Source of the DNA: Fluctibacter halophilus
GTDB lineage: Bacteria; Pseudomonadota; Gammaproteobacteria; Enterobacterales; Alteromonadaceae
DNA: 64,000 nt
Direction: 5' to 3'
Assembly: GCF_020687825.1 (NCBI RefSeq)
Contig: NZ_JAJEWP010000003.1
Location: forward strand, 124,001-188,000
The position numbers and the translations under genes are program-made. Under the pieces are notes generated by a model, which was given only the letters and a program-made list of their open reading frames with translations, had not been told where the DNA came from and ran no database searches. Positions 35,170 through 45,809 of this stretch are shown one piece after another; position 1 is the stretch's first letter; each line of letters starts with the position of its first letter.

Positions 35170-36363
35170 TTAGCTCCTTATCGACAACGAACCGATGAAG
35201 GTGTTGTCCCGATTGTTGATGGCGCCCTGTTCGACGGTGAATCCTTTGGCTTCAGCCAAGCGCTTAAATTGCTCCAGTGCTTCAAAATTGTCGGCTTCCG
35301 CCAGCATGCGCAACTCGGCACGTTTGCTGTCAAAACGCAGTGTCTGTGGTTTGACCTGGCTGGTGGCAAATGCTTCCGATAACTGAGACATGAACACCAG
35401 CATAGAGGCACTGCCACCGCCTTGTTCGAGACGGGTCATATTGTCACGTACTTTACGGCGTAAATCGCGGTACGCTCCGCCTTGGGGGAATCCACGCTGA
35501 TATTCAGCGGCAATTTGCTCGCTCAGGCTGGCGCGCTGTTGCGACAATTGTTGCAGCTCGAGTCCCCTGTCCACCAATGTTGTAGTCAGAGCAAGGCCCG
35601 CGAGCACCGCTGCAGCACGCCACTGGCCCAGTTTTACACTGCGCTCACGGCGTATTTTGAACTCGCCTTGCAACAGGTTGAACGGCTGGGCGATGGCGCC
35701 CACTGCCAGTACCTGCATCGGCATCTCGAGGGGCATAACCTGAACATCTATATTGGCCATGGGGGGCAGTGTTACATCGCTGTAATTGTCGAGTACAACC
35801 GGCTCAGCCTGTTGTTTGGCGGACAATGCGAGGGCCCCCAGCACCCAGTCGCGATGGCCTTGCATGCCCATCCACTGAGATTGACGTATCAGGACTTCAT
35901 CACCCAGCGTGATGAATGACCAGTGATCCTCTGTGCAGGGCATGGCCAGCGTATCGGGTATCAGTTTGTCACAGAACAATCCTGCCTCGGTAAGGCGCTG
36001 TTGATAATCAAGCAGCGTCGCCCGGCGAATGATCGCCACGGCTTGCTGTTCATTGCTGCGTGGTCCCAATGCGAAAAACAGCGCGTCGATATCTTCAGCC
36101 AGTTCTTCTTCCAGCATATACGGGATTGCAGCCATGGCTTTGCGTCCCGCTTTGGCGGGTAATTCGACGTGGGTAAGATTCACCTCACTGCCGGGGATCA
36201 ATGCAATCACCGGACGGGTGCCGGCACGCTGTGCCAGGCTGGACAGCTCGTGATCGTCGTTCAGTTGCCCTGAGGCAATGATATCCTGTTGTTCGGTCGA
36301 CCATACCAACCAATGGGTAACGGGATTGTCGGCGCCGCCCAGGCGCACAATCAATTGTTCCAT
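35170..36363 (-). CDS. gspL: Type II secretion system protein L
   Basis: This 397-residue protein has a cytoplasmic actin-like domain (residues 1-240) that binds GspE, one membrane helix (WRAAAVLAGLALTTTLV) and a periplasmic domain that pairs with GspM. It anchors the secretion ATPase to the membrane. It overlaps gspK by one base. Confidence 0.93.
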   Translation of the reverse strand: MEQLIVRLGGADNPVTHWLVWSTEQQDIIASGQLNDDHELSSLAQRAGTRPVIALIPGSEVNLTHVELPAKAGRKAMAAIPYMLEEELAEDIDALFFALGPRSNEQQAVAIIRRATLLDYQQRLTEAGLFCDKLIPDTLAMPCTEDHWSFITLGDEVLIRQSQWMGMQGHRDWVLGALALSAKQQAEPVVLDNYSDVTLPPMANIDVQVMPLEMPMQVLAVGAIAQPFNLLQGEFKIRRERSVKLGQWRAAAVLAGLALTTTLVDRGLELQQLSQQRASLSEQIAAEYQRGFPQGGAYRDLRRKVRDNMTRLEQGGGSASMLVFMSQLSEAFATSQVKPQTLRFDSKRAELRMLAEADNFEALEQFKRLAEAKGFTVEQGAINNRDNTFIGSLSIRS

Positions 36364-37445
36364 TACTTGACTCCTCCAAATTCGCGGCGCACTACCGTTA
36401 CCTGGTCGTTCGAATCGACCCTGAATAAAGTCGACATGTTAAATGTGGCGCTATTGTAACGGGTCTTGATACGTAACATAAAGTATTGTGTTGTGACATC
36501 CAGCAGGGCTTTCTGATCATTGCTCAGGTTCAGGGCTGTGATTTCCGGTAGTTGCATGAAATCGTCGACTTTTTCCCATCCCTTCGGTTTGCGACTACTG
36601 ATGATCCCTGTGGCGTCTGACAGGGACATACCGGTCACACCGGCCAGGACTGCCGCATGATCTTCATCGATGGTGTTGATGTTGATTTTGAGGCGGTTGT
36701 CTTCAGGTAACACGCACAGCAACGGTAACACCTGTGGCAACCATTCCATGTCGGCGCCATTGACCAAACGCAGTTCCGACAAGGTGGTCATCAACTGATT
36801 GGCGGCCAGATAGGCCGGAGAACGACCGGCGTATTCGCTGTCTTCGGCACCGTAAGTGCGCATGGTGTCATCCTCGTCCAGCCAGTCAGCCAGAGAATCA
36901 CGCAGGGTTTCGGCGCTGTAGCTGTCAATATTGGCGCTTTGCAGCGCACGTAACATGGTCTCGAAGGCGGCCGCACGGATTGCCAGGGTGCTGCTGGCGG
37001 TTCCCTTGGTGCCGCCTGTGGTCGCTCCTGCATTGTTTGCATTGTTTGGCTGCGGGCTATTTGTTGCGCCGCCGGGAGTTGTGCCGGAGGGCGTGCGTAA
37101 GTGATTAGTATCGCTCAGGGCATTGAGGTTGAAACAGCCCTGCATGTCCACCAGATGGGCTTCAATACCGCCGCCCGGCAGTGGGTATTGCAATGGCTCA
37201 CTCCAGGGTTGCTCGAGGTTAACGATACCGTTGTTGGCATCGATGAGTTGCTTGATGGCCACGGTGGCAAACTGTTCGGCACCCAGTGCATACAAGTAAG
37301 CCTGGTTGTTATCTTTGATGTTGCTGGCCCGCTGGATACTCAGCTGTAAGCGACCACTCATTTCGGTCGCCAATATACTGACCAGTGCCACGATCATCAG
37401 CACGATAACCAGGGCTACGCCGCGTTGCGATTGATGCCCCCTCAT
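36363..37445 (-). CDS. gspK: Type II secretion minor pseudopilin K
   Basis: This 360-residue protein has the prepilin start RGVALVIVLMIVALVSILATE, where the fifth mature residue Glu is missing as in all GspK. It caps the pseudopilus tip together with GspI and GspJ. An unusual low-complexity Thr/Gly/Asn/Ala-rich insert lies at about residues 111-151 (around 36993-37115), within the region where GspK proteins have a calcium-binding, alpha-domain boundary. The ATG at 37445 overlaps the gspJ stop and gives the short prepilin leader; an upstream start would add seven residues. Confidence 0.92.
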   Translation of the reverse strand: MRGHQSQRGVALVIVLMIVALVSILATEMSGRLQLSIQRASNIKDNNQAYLYALGAEQFATVAIKQLIDANNGIVNLEQPWSEPLQYPLPGGGIEAHLVDMQGCFNLNALSDTNHLRTPSGTTPGGATNSPQPNNANNAGATTGGTKGTASSTLAIRAAAFETMLRALQSANIDSYSAETLRDSLADWLDEDDTMRTYGAEDSEYAGRSPAYLAANQLMTTLSELRLVNGADMEWLPQVLPLLCVLPEDNRLKININTIDEDHAAVLAGVTGMSLSDATGIISSRKPKGWEKVDDFMQLPEITALNLSNDQKALLDVTTQYFMLRIKTRYNSATFNMSTLFRVDSNDQVTVVRREFGGVK

Positions 37446-38053
37446 TGGGCACCTGCCAGCAACCATTCGCGACGTATGCGGCCAAAATCTTTACTTTCCA
37501 ATGTGATGGCAATGGCGCGTGGTAATTGCGGCGTAATGGTATCTTCTTCCCATTGGGAATCGTCGTAGTCTCCCTGGCCGGCAAGCAGTACTTCAACCTG
37601 AAAATCGTCGATATTGTCCAACAGCACGCGAACTTTCGGTTCAACGCCGGTGCTGTTGTCGACGTGCACGGTATGCAACCGTTGCAGCTGCCCGTCCTGA
37701 ACGCGATATACCAACGCCTGCAATGTACTGCGTGGCAGCATTAACTGGGGATTTTGCCAACCGCTACGCACCAATCCCACGCCGTCCATTTCGCTATCAA
37801 ATTCGTTGGCACCCGAGCGCAGGACGGCGTCAATGGACTGTCCTTCATAGCGGATTTTACGCGGCACCGCTTGTTGAAAATCGCGCTCCATGATCATCAT
37901 TGCACGCTGCAGGTGTTGAAGCTTTTCAACCCGCTCAGCGGACAACTGATTACTGTCTATGACCGTGGTAAGCACGGCAGTACTGCCCAGGCCGATAAGG
38001 GTAAAAATGGCCATGGCAATGAGGATTTCAAGTAGTGTAAAACCGCGCGCCAT
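37442..38053 (-). CDS. gspJ: Type II secretion minor pseudopilin J
   Basis: This 203-residue protein has a very short leader (MARG) cut before the methylated Phe of FTLLEILIAMAIFTLIG, and a globular domain starting near residue 40. It forms part of the pseudopilus tip complex with GspI and GspK. It overlaps gspI by one base and gspK by four. Confidence 0.95.
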   Translation of the reverse strand: MARGFTLLEILIAMAIFTLIGLGSTAVLTTVIDSNQLSAERVEKLQHLQRAMMIMERDFQQAVPRKIRYEGQSIDAVLRSGANEFDSEMDGVGLVRSGWQNPQLMLPRSTLQALVYRVQDGQLQRLHTVHVDNSTGVEPKVRVLLDNIDDFQVEVLLAGQGDYDDSQWEEDTITPQLPRAIAITLESKDFGRIRREWLLAGAQ

Positions 38054-38427
38054 CAGAAGTCAGGCTCCGGGTTGGCGATGTAAGTGGTGACGGTGGTGAT
38101 GGTATCTGTGTAGTTTTCACTCAACCCGACGCTGACTTCTATCGCGCGAAGGTTGTCGTCGTTGGTTTTTAATACTTTTTGTTGCCAGTACCAGGTCACA
38201 TCCCCCATCACTTCATTGCCTTTGAAGTTGTTTTTCGGTGGCCAGTTGTTCTCCAGGCGTAGCCGCGTTACGCGGTTGTTGGCGACCCAGGTGGCGAGGG
38301 TGATTTCTTCCAACTGCGACAATCCGTTGAGGTGGTCGCCGGCGGCTTTCATCACCGCCACGCCGGTCATGGCAAAAATGGCCAATGCGACCATGACTTC
38401 AAGCAGGGTTAAGCCGCGATTGTTCAT
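38053..38427 (-). CDS. gspI: Type II secretion minor pseudopilin I
   Basis: This 124-residue protein has the leader MNNRG followed by LTLLEVMVALAIFAMTGVAV, and the family motif WVANNRVTRLRLE. It nucleates the pseudopilus tip. It overlaps gspH by four bases. Confidence 0.95.
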   Translation of the reverse strand: MNNRGLTLLEVMVALAIFAMTGVAVMKAAGDHLNGLSQLEEITLATWVANNRVTRLRLENNWPPKNNFKGNEVMGDVTWYWQQKVLKTNDDNLRAIEVSVGLSENYTDTITTVTTYIANPEPDF

Positions 38428-39041
38428 AGGCTATCCAACGGGCCTTCCCGTTCCAGCGGCGGTAAATCGATGGCATTGACCCTGAAATAGACCGGGTCGT
38501 CACTGCTGAATGTCGGTTCGTATGCAAACGCCAGGCTGAACGGTGTGATGTCGCCACTGGACAGGATGAGGATTTGTGGCGGCGGTAACGGCTTGTCTTC
38601 TTCATCGCCAATCTGGGTTTGATCGTCGCTGACGCTGAGGGACTCATCGAACAGATTGTCATCAAACAGATTGTCTTCCTGCGCCCAGGGTAAATCTTCG
38701 AGCTCAAGCATCAGGGTGAACGGTTCCTGCAAGCGATGTTCAGCAAAGGCCTTTGAATCTTCCAGCCACCGCCAACGCTCTTCTTCATCCAATATCATAA
38801 AGCGGTAGATGGGGAGGTCATCGTCGATATAAATGCCCAGCTGTTGTTGATTCAACACCGCGAAATCACTGGCCATATCCACCACAACCTGAAAGCGCTG
38901 TGCTTCCTTTTGCAGTCCCTCTACAGGGGTTTGTCCAAACGCGTTGAACAACACGTAGCTGACGGAGAACCCCATGATCACCAGCACCAGCATCACTTCC
39001 AGTAGTGTAAAGCCCTTGTGTGAGCGGGTGACCATGGACAT
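38424..39041 (-). CDS. gspH: Type II secretion minor pseudopilin H, with acidic insert
   Basis: This protein of about 205 residues has the prepilin start KGFTLLEVMLVLVIMGFSVS. The middle contains an acidic stretch with a repeated DNLFD (about residues 122-132), encoded by a 15-base tandem duplication with one difference (38646-38675), followed by more Asp and Glu. GspH joins the tip complex to the GspG shaft. Two ATG codons (39041 and 39035) are possible; neither has a strong ribosome site. Confidence 0.9.
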   Translation of the reverse strand: MSMVTRSHKGFTLLEVMLVLVIMGFSVSYVLFNAFGQTPVEGLQKEAQRFQVVVDMASDFAVLNQQQLGIYIDDDLPIYRFMILDEEERWRWLEDSKAFAEHRLQEPFTLMLELEDLPWAQEDNLFDDNLFDESLSVSDDQTQIGDEEDKPLPPPQILILSSGDITPFSLAFAYEPTFSSDDPVYFRVNAIDLPPLEREGPLDSL

Positions 39042-39045
39042 GGGA

Positions 39046-39486
39046 TTAATTCAGGTATTCGTCAATGTTCCAGTTACCGATATCATCTTCGGTACCCGGT
39101 TCACGATCGGGACCGTAAGTGAAAATATCCACCGCACCCATTTCACCCGGGCTCAACAATTGATAGGGGTTTCCCCAAGGGTCATCAGGCAGACGTTTGA
39201 TGAAACCATTTTCAGGATAATTGCGTGGGATCGGCTCAATGCTGGGGGCGGTGACTAAGGCTTCCAGTCCCTGCTCCGTGGTCGGGAACATGTTGTTGCG
39301 CAATTTGTACATTTCCAGTGCGCTTTCCAACTGCTGGATGTCCACCGCGGCTTTTTTCAACTGCGCTTCTTCCTGGTTACCCAGGATCTGCGGAGCGACC
39401 ATTGAGGCCATGATACCGATGATCAACAAGACCACCATGACTTCTATCAGGCTGAATCCGGCCTGACGCTTCAACATTTGTTTCAT
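39046..39486 (-). CDS. gspG: Type II secretion major pseudopilin G
   Basis: This 146-residue protein has the leader ending in QAG, cut before FSLIEVMVVLLIIGIMASMV, and the conserved C-terminal calcium-binding region (PWGNPYQLLSPGEMG, then DIFTYGPDREPGTEDDIGNW). It is the main subunit of the pseudopilus. It overlaps gspF by one base. Confidence 0.97.
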   Translation of the reverse strand: MKQMLKRQAGFSLIEVMVVLLIIGIMASMVAPQILGNQEEAQLKKAAVDIQQLESALEMYKLRNNMFPTTEQGLEALVTAPSIEPIPRNYPENGFIKRLPDDPWGNPYQLLSPGEMGAVDIFTYGPDREPGTEDDIGNWNIDEYLN

Positions 39487-40706
39487 TACACATTCACCAT
39501 GTTATTTAACGCTAGTATGGGTTGCAGTATGGCCATGACGATGAACAACACGATCACCGCCATGCTGACGATCAGCAATGGCTCAAACACTTTTAATGAG
39601 ACACCAATCAGCGCCTCAAATTCCCTGTCCTGATTGTCGGCGGCGCGCGCCAACATCTGTTGCAGTTCCCCACTCTTTTCACCCGATGCAATCATGTGCA
39701 TCATCATGGGGGGGAACATGCGTGTGTTGTCCAGTGCAACGCGCAGGCTGGTTCCTTCTTTGACCTTGACCGCGGCATCGGCAATGGCATTCTTGATGTG
39801 ACGGTTTTCCAGCACGTCGGCGGCAATCCGCATGCTTTCCAGCAACGGCACGGCACTGGCGGTAAGGATACTCAATGTGCGCGCAAAGCGCGCAGTATTG
39901 AGCCCTCGGGTCACCTTGCCGATCATGGGCAGACGTAGCAACAGCCGGTGGTAGCGTAGCTTCATCGCCGGTTGTTGCAGTACCCGATTAACAATAATGA
40001 GCAGTACACCGATGGTCAGTGCGAGATACACGCCATAATTTTGTAACCACTCACTGACGGAGATCAAGACTTGCGTGATGGTCGGCAGGTCCTGACCCAT
40101 ATGGTCAAACTGACTGACAATTTTGGGCACCACAACGGTTAACAGCAAGAGCACAATACCGAGGGCGAAAAACATCATCAATGATGGGTAGATCAGTGCC
40201 TGGATAATCTGACTGCGGGTTTGTTGGCGACGCTCAGTATAGTCAGCCAGTCGATTCAAAACGGTATCCAGATGACCTGATTTTTCGCCGGCCGCCACCA
40301 TGGCCCGGAACAGCTCGTCAAACACCGATGGGAACTCGCCCATGGCATCGGCCAACCCGTGTCCTTCCACCACTTTCGAGCGTACTGCCATCATCATGTT
40401 TTTCTGACGGGGCTTTTCGCACTGTTCCGCTACCGCCAGCAGCGCTTCCTCTACGGGTAATGCAGACTCGACCAGGGTCGCCAGTTGGCGGGTGAGTAAC
40501 GCCAGATCACTGGCAGAAATTCGCGGTTTAAACCATTGTAATCCACCACCGCTGCCTTTGGCTTTTTCAGCCACTTGTTCCACATTGAGAGGGATAAGGC
40601 CTTTTTCACGCAATTGCTGGCGTATCTGCCGGGCATTGTCACCCTCCAGCACACCGGATTTATTCTGGCCTTTAGCGTTCAGCGCTTTGTATGCAAATGC
40701 GGCCAC
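39486..40706 (-). CDS. gspF: Type II secretion inner-membrane platform protein F
   Basis: This 406-residue protein has two repeated GspF domains, each with a cytoplasmic helical bundle and membrane helices (three in total). It starts at a GTG with GAGGAG eight bases upstream and the family N-terminus AAFAYKALNAKG. It is thought to rotate or move with the ATPase to insert pseudopilins. Confidence 0.96.
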   Translation of the reverse strand: MAAFAYKALNAKGQNKSGVLEGDNARQIRQQLREKGLIPLNVEQVAEKAKGSGGGLQWFKPRISASDLALLTRQLATLVESALPVEEALLAVAEQCEKPRQKNMMMAVRSKVVEGHGLADAMGEFPSVFDELFRAMVAAGEKSGHLDTVLNRLADYTERRQQTRSQIIQALIYPSLMMFFALGIVLLLLTVVVPKIVSQFDHMGQDLPTITQVLISVSEWLQNYGVYLALTIGVLLIIVNRVLQQPAMKLRYHRLLLRLPMIGKVTRGLNTARFARTLSILTASAVPLLESMRIAADVLENRHIKNAIADAAVKVKEGTSLRVALDNTRMFPPMMMHMIASGEKSGELQQMLARAADNQDREFEALIGVSLKVFEPLLIVSMAVIVLFIVMAILQPILALNNMVNV

Positions 40707-40711
40707 TGTCG

Positions 40712-42265
40712 CTACTCCTCACGGGTGACACGCAAAACTTCTTCCAGGGATGTCATTCCCAACAAGACTTTGCGGCATCCATCACCACGGATACTGGGGG
40801 TGGATTGACGAATGTAGCGCTCGATGGCCTGTTCCCCGTGTCCGTTGTGGACCAAGTCACGGATTTGCTCATCAACAATCAGCAATTCATGGATGCCGGT
40901 TCGGCCTCGGTAGCCGGTCTGATTACAGGCGGCGCATCCCTGCGGACCAAAGAGGGTTTGTTGGGTTGGATAGGCAACACCCAATATTTCGCATTCCTGT
41001 TCACTGGGTGCGTGCGCGGTTTTACACTCCGGGCAAAGGGTTCGCACAAGTCGCTGTGACAACACCGCCAATAAACTGGATGACAGCAAAAAGGGTTCAA
41101 TGCCCATGTCTTCCAAACGGGTGATGGCACCTGCTGCGGTGTTGGTGTGCAGGGTTGATAACACAAGGTGACCGGTCAAACTGGCCTGTACGGCGATCTG
41201 TGCGGTTTCAAGGTCACGAATTTCACCGACCATTACCACGTCCGGATCCTGGCGCAATATGGCCCGTAATCCGCGCGCGAAGGTCATGTCGACCCGAGGA
41301 TTGACCTGGGTTTGACCGATGCCCTGCAAATCAAATTCGATGGGATCTTCGACGGTCAGAATATTACGATCTTTACTGTTGATTTCGCTCAGACCAGCGT
41401 ACAAGGTCGTACTCTTACCGGAACCGGTGGGCCCCGTGACCAGGATGATACCGTGAGGCTTGCGGATCAACGATGAGAAGTGCTCACGGTTCTGTTCGGT
41501 CATCCCCAGATCGGTCAGGTTCAAGCGCGCATTGTTTTTGTCCAGCAAACGCAAAACTACCCGCTCACCGTGGGATGAAGGCATGGTCGAAACCCGCACA
41601 TCCACCGCCCGTCCGGCGATCCGCAAGGTGATGCGACCGTCCTGGGGTACGCGCTTTTCAGCAATGTCCAGTTTGGCCATGACTTTAATACGGGACACCA
41701 GCATTGACGCCATTTTGCGATTGGGACGCAGGATTTCCCGCAAAACACCGTCGACCCGAAAACGCACCACCAATTGGTTTTCAAAGGTTTCGATATGGAT
41801 GTCGGACGCCCCTTCCTTGATCGCTTCGCCCAACATGGCGTTGATCAGCTTGATGATAGGCGCGTCGTCTTCGGACTCCAGCAGATCCTCAGTATCCGGT
41901 AACTCTTCGGCCAACGAAAACAGATCGGATTCGTTACCAATGTCTTCCATCAATTGTTTCGCCGCTGATGAATCCCGTTGAAAGGCACTGGTCAGCAGGT
42001 GTTCGAACCGTTCCGCGTCGATTTCATCGAGCACAAAGTCACGACCCAGGTAGCGTCTGACTTCCAAAAACGTGGTGGGTTGCGTTTCCACGGTGTGATA
42101 CACCACTGCGGGTGATTTGCCCTCGTCAAACAACACCTTGTGCCGCTTAGCAAAGCCAAACGGTAACTGGTGTGGCCGCGATTGCTCATCGTCCTGGCCT
42201 TCCTCTATAGGAGGCAGGTTGTCTTCGACCGGCGCTATTGCCTGTTCTGACTTATCCGTGTCCAT
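40712..42265 (-). CDS. gspE: Type II secretion ATPase E
   Basis: This 517-residue protein has an N1E domain that binds GspL, Walker [11 protein letters not shown], the Asp box and Walker [12 protein letters not shown], the His box TLHTNTA, and a tetracysteine zinc motif (CPEC...CAAC, about residues 415-465) characteristic of GspE. It powers pseudopilus assembly. About 50 residues at the N-terminus are acidic and look disordered. Confidence 0.97.
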   Translation of the reverse strand: MDTDKSEQAIAPVEDNLPPIEEGQDDEQSRPHQLPFGFAKRHKVLFDEGKSPAVVYHTVETQPTTFLEVRRYLGRDFVLDEIDAERFEHLLTSAFQRDSSAAKQLMEDIGNESDLFSLAEELPDTEDLLESEDDAPIIKLINAMLGEAIKEGASDIHIETFENQLVVRFRVDGVLREILRPNRKMASMLVSRIKVMAKLDIAEKRVPQDGRITLRIAGRAVDVRVSTMPSSHGERVVLRLLDKNNARLNLTDLGMTEQNREHFSSLIRKPHGIILVTGPTGSGKSTTLYAGLSEINSKDRNILTVEDPIEFDLQGIGQTQVNPRVDMTFARGLRAILRQDPDVVMVGEIRDLETAQIAVQASLTGHLVLSTLHTNTAAGAITRLEDMGIEPFLLSSSLLAVLSQRLVRTLCPECKTAHAPSEQECEILGVAYPTQQTLFGPQGCAACNQTGYRGRTGIHELLIVDEQIRDLVHNGHGEQAIERYIRQSTPSIRGDGCRKVLLGMTSLEEVLRVTREE

Positions 42266-42267
42266 GC

Positions 42268-44310
42268 TTACTTCTCTTCCTGGGCTTTGCGGTCCTTTTC
42301 CATCAGGTATTCTTCATACGTTGGCGGCAGACTCAATGACTCATCCCACTCCGGCAATACCGGGGACTCGGACAGGGGCATCAACGGGATGCCGTCGGCC
42401 GCTCGCTTGAGCTGCTGGGCGCGGATAAAATTGTATTTACGCTGGCTGATTTTGTTCATGGTGACGCCGTCACGGACAATGGTGGGGCGAATAAAGACCA
42501 TCAGATTGCGTTTACGTTTGTTGGTCGTGGTGGACTTAAACAGGTGTCCAAGGATCGGAATATCGCCGAGCAACGGTACTTTGGAGACACTCTCCTGGAC
42601 ATCTTCGTCGATCAGTCCACCCAGTACGATGGTGCCACCATCATCGACGATGACCGTGGTTTTGATTTCACGTTTGTTGATCGCGATATCCACCGACGTT
42701 GCACCGCTGACACTGGAAACCTCTTGCTCAATCAACAGTTGAACGGCATCCCCTTCGTTAATTTGCGGTGTCACTTTCAACTTGGTACCCACTTCTTTAC
42801 GGTCCACGGTCTGGAACGGATTGGAGTTGGCATTGCTGGCAGTTGAACCGGTAATGATGGGCACTTCCTGACCGACAATAAAGAATGCTTCTTCGTTGTC
42901 CATGGTGGTCAGGTGTGGGGTGGCCAGGATGTTCGAATTGGTGTCGTTGCTGACCGCCTGAACCACTGCGCCCCAGCCATCTTCGACCACGCCAACCATG
43001 AAGCCATTCAGACTTCCCAGCAAGCCGGCCAGTGAAGACAGGTTGCCTTCGATGGTTTCGGTGCTGGTGACCACTTCACCGTTGGCGGTCACTGTGGTGC
43101 GATTAACTTCGCGGTCTTCGGCTTCGCGCAGGGCCACGCCCAGTGAGCCGATGCCGATGTTACCGTTAGTAAACTGTTGTCCACCGCCGCTTTCGGAAGC
43201 CCATTGCACGCCCAGTTGCGTTCCGTCACCTTCGAACACTTCGACGATGATGGCTTCAACCTGAACCTGAGCACGTCGCACATCCAATTGGCGGATAACT
43301 TCTTCCAGCGAGCGCATCATGTCGGGTTCTGCGGTAATGACCAGTGCGTTGGAATCTTCATGGGCATCGATATTAACGTCTCGGGAAGCACTGCGACGGG
43401 CGTTATTACCCGCACCCTTTTCTTCCGCCTGAATACTGGCACTGACACCCTGCAGGACCTTGACCAGATCCTCAGCCTTGGCATAGTTGAGGAAAATCAC
43501 CCGGGTATTGCCGTTGGTTTCCAGTTCCTGATCCATACGCGAAATTAAGGTAACCAGACGCTGGCGAGCTTTCTGATCGCCACTGACAATCACACTGTTG
43601 GTACGATCATCGGCAACTGCACGAGGTTCTGACTTGCCGGTTGGCTGCTTGCCCTGAGACTTGTTAATACTCTCGATAATGCGAACCATTTCACCGGCGG
43701 AGGCATACTTCAGTTTAACAATATCAATTTCTTCGTCACCGGCCTGATCCACCCGTTCAATGATTTCCACCAAGCGGTTTACCACTGCCGCGCGGCCGGT
43801 CAGCATCATCACATTTGAGGGATCGTGGCTGACCACGTTGCCACCCGCGGCCTGGTCATTCAACTGACGCAGGATGGGGGCCAATTCACGTACTGGCACG
43901 TTGTAGACCGGAACCACCCGGGTGATCATTTCATCGCCGTCAAAGGGGGTGCCTTCGACCACCGGAATATTGGAGGTCTTGGCGTCTTTGGAGCGGACGA
44001 TTTTGAGAATGCCATTGGGCATTTCAACCACCGCGTAGTCATAGACCTGAAGCACGTTGAGAAAGAACTGATAGTACTGTTCCTCATTCAGCAGATCGTA
44101 ACTGCGTACGCTGATTTTGCCTCTCACATTGGGATCGACAATAATGGTTCGGTTCAGGTTTTTGCCAACAATGTTGATGAATTCGGTAATTTCAGTGTTC
44201 TTGAAATTGGGCGAATACTCGGTGGCAGATACCCCGATTGACACACTAAAACAAGTGGCCATCAGTGCGATAGCGAAACGTTGGCTGATGAAGCGGCCGG
44301 CTCGTTTCAT
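42268..44310 (-). CDS. gspD: Type II secretion outer-membrane secretin D
   Basis: This 680-residue protein has a signal peptide (ending VSA), N0 domain ([20 protein letters not shown]), N1-N3 ring domains with repeated VVxYNVPxxELAPIL and IIERVDQ patterns, the secretin core with its gate (VSSVSGA and [14 protein letters not shown]), and a C-terminal tail (S-domain-like, about 630-680) that might bind a pilotin. No pilotin gene is in the window. It forms the outer-membrane channel. Confidence 0.97.
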   Translation of the reverse strand: MKRAGRFISQRFAIALMATCFSVSIGVSATEYSPNFKNTEITEFINIVGKNLNRTIIVDPNVRGKISVRSYDLLNEEQYYQFFLNVLQVYDYAVVEMPNGILKIVRSKDAKTSNIPVVEGTPFDGDEMITRVVPVYNVPVRELAPILRQLNDQAAGGNVVSHDPSNVMMLTGRAAVVNRLVEIIERVDQAGDEEIDIVKLKYASAGEMVRIIESINKSQGKQPTGKSEPRAVADDRTNSVIVSGDQKARQRLVTLISRMDQELETNGNTRVIFLNYAKAEDLVKVLQGVSASIQAEEKGAGNNARRSASRDVNIDAHEDSNALVITAEPDMMRSLEEVIRQLDVRRAQVQVEAIIVEVFEGDGTQLGVQWASESGGGQQFTNGNIGIGSLGVALREAEDREVNRTTVTANGEVVTSTETIEGNLSSLAGLLGSLNGFMVGVVEDGWGAVVQAVSNDTNSNILATPHLTTMDNEEAFFIVGQEVPIITGSTASNANSNPFQTVDRKEVGTKLKVTPQINEGDAVQLLIEQEVSSVSGATSVDIAINKREIKTTVIVDDGGTIVLGGLIDEDVQESVSKVPLLGDIPILGHLFKSTTTNKRKRNLMVFIRPTIVRDGVTMNKISQRKYNFIRAQQLKRAADGIPLMPLSESPVLPEWDESLSLPPTYEEYLMEKDRKAQEEK

Positions 44311-44321
44311 AAAAATAATCC

Positions 44322-45281
44322 TTATAACTCTGCGCCCGGTTCGGGCATATCCAGATACAGCGTGAGGAGGTCACCTGCACGATTCACAGTGATCTGTAGC
44401 GATAGTGACGTACGCAACATGTTCATGGCTTCCAATGCTTGTTGCGGATCGGTCAAATCAAGGCCGTTAATTTCGGTAATGATATCACCTGACTGAAGTC
44501 CTGCAGCCTGAAATAGCTGTGGCTTGCGACCAGGGCTGACTTGGTAGCCAACCAGCTCGCCGTCTTGTTGCTGCGGCGAAATGGCGATGTAATCGGTAAA
44601 ATCACCGGGGTTTTCCTGTAATTCCCGGGTCGCTTCAGCAGCATCCCGTGACAGGGTTCGATTGACATCCTGTTCGGGCTGTTGCTGACGGGCTGGGTTA
44701 CTGGGGGTGAAGCTGGGCCGAACAGGCTTGGCGGATGCGCGCTGCGTGGACGGCTTTTCATACTCCAGACCATCGAGCATCAGGGTTTCCCGACTTGGGC
44801 CATTCTGTAGGATCACGCGGTCGGCAAACACTTCCTTGAGAATGGCGTTGGTGCCATCAATTTTCTCATTCAGACCATAGGTTGCCTGTGTGCCTCGGTT
44901 TTCGATGATTGCCGCGCTCTGGTTACGGGTTGTGGTTGCAACCACACCGTGCAACGTCAGGTTTAGTCGGGTTTGTGGTGCGTCGGTTACAACCGGTTGT
45001 GTCGGTTGTTCAACAGCGCTTGGGTCGCCGAACAGATGCAGTCGGTCAATGGCTGCCAAGTCAATACGAGGTCCTGCAGCAGATGTGCGGTTGGACACCG
45101 AAGCAGCAGGAGGGGTATTTTGCGCGTCTGGGGTAGGCTCAGGTAGCAGACGCCAGGTCAGCTGTGCGGCGAAATGCAGCAGATAGACAGACAGCACCAC
45201 GACCACCACAACGTTGATGGGCCGTTGATATTTTTGAATGTGTAGCCATATTGCAGAGAGGTTCTGGCTTGCTGCTGTCAT
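44322..45281 (-). CDS. gspC: Type II secretion protein C
   Basis: This 319-residue protein has one N-terminal membrane helix (INVVVVVVLSVYLLHFAAQL), a homology-region domain that contacts the secretin N0 domain (about 95-175), a Gln/Pro-rich linker and a C-terminal PDZ domain (GLQSGDIITEINGLDLTDPQQAL). It links the inner platform to GspD. It is the first gene of the operon; the promoter must be in the 109-base gap shared with hslR. Confidence 0.96.
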   Translation of the reverse strand: MTAASQNLSAIWLHIQKYQRPINVVVVVVLSVYLLHFAAQLTWRLLPEPTPDAQNTPPAASVSNRTSAAGPRIDLAAIDRLHLFGDPSAVEQPTQPVVTDAPQTRLNLTLHGVVATTTRNQSAAIIENRGTQATYGLNEKIDGTNAILKEVFADRVILQNGPSRETLMLDGLEYEKPSTQRASAKPVRPSFTPSNPARQQQPEQDVNRTLSRDAAEATRELQENPGDFTDYIAISPQQQDGELVGYQVSPGRKPQLFQAAGLQSGDIITEINGLDLTDPQQALEAMNMLRTSLSLQITVNRAGDLLTLYLDMPEPGAEL

Positions 45282-45390
45282 CTGTCGTTATTATCGTATG
45301 CTGATTGTAGAGCCCGCCAATGATAACGGCTCGCCAAAAGGGTCACAACACTATTCCTAAATCATTACTAAAAAATTACAATTACCGGTT

Positions 45391-45801
45391 ATGAAAGCAA
45401 ACCACCCCGATAACACGCACAGCGGCGTGCGCCTCGACAAGTGGCTGTGGGCCGCACGTTTCTTTAAAACCCGGGCATTGGCACGGGAGGCGGTGCAAGC
45501 TGGTAAAGTACACTATAACGGTCAGCGCAGTAAGCCGAGTAAACTGGTGGATGTCGGCGCTATCGTGCGGGTTCCTGCGGGATACGACACTAAAGAAGTG
45601 GAAGTGGTTCAAATCAGTGATCAACGTCGCAATGCGACCTTGGCGCAAACGCTATACGTCGAAACCGAGCAGAGTATTGCGACCCGTGAGAGTAACGCAC
45701 AGGCGAGAAAGCTCAGTGCCTTTCACAGTCCTCGCCCGGATGCCAGACCGGACAAAAAGCAGCGTCGCAAGATCATTCAGTTTAAACATCAAGATACATA
45801 A
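45391..45801 (+). CDS. hslR: Heat shock protein 15 (ribosome-associated, S4 domain)
   Basis: This 136-residue protein has an S4 RNA-binding domain (VRLDKWLWAARFFKTRALAREAV, about residues 12-70) and a basic C-terminal tail. Hsp15 binds 50S subunits that carry a nascent chain after translation stops early, and helps recycle them. It lies eight bases before hslO, the usual heat-shock pair. Confidence 0.95.
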   Translation: MKANHPDNTHSGVRLDKWLWAARFFKTRALAREAVQAGKVHYNGQRSKPSKLVDVGAIVRVPAGYDTKEVEVVQISDQRRNATLAQTLYVETEQSIATRESNAQARKLSAFHSPRPDARPDKKQRRKIIQFKHQDT

Positions 45802-45809
45802 GGCACCTC

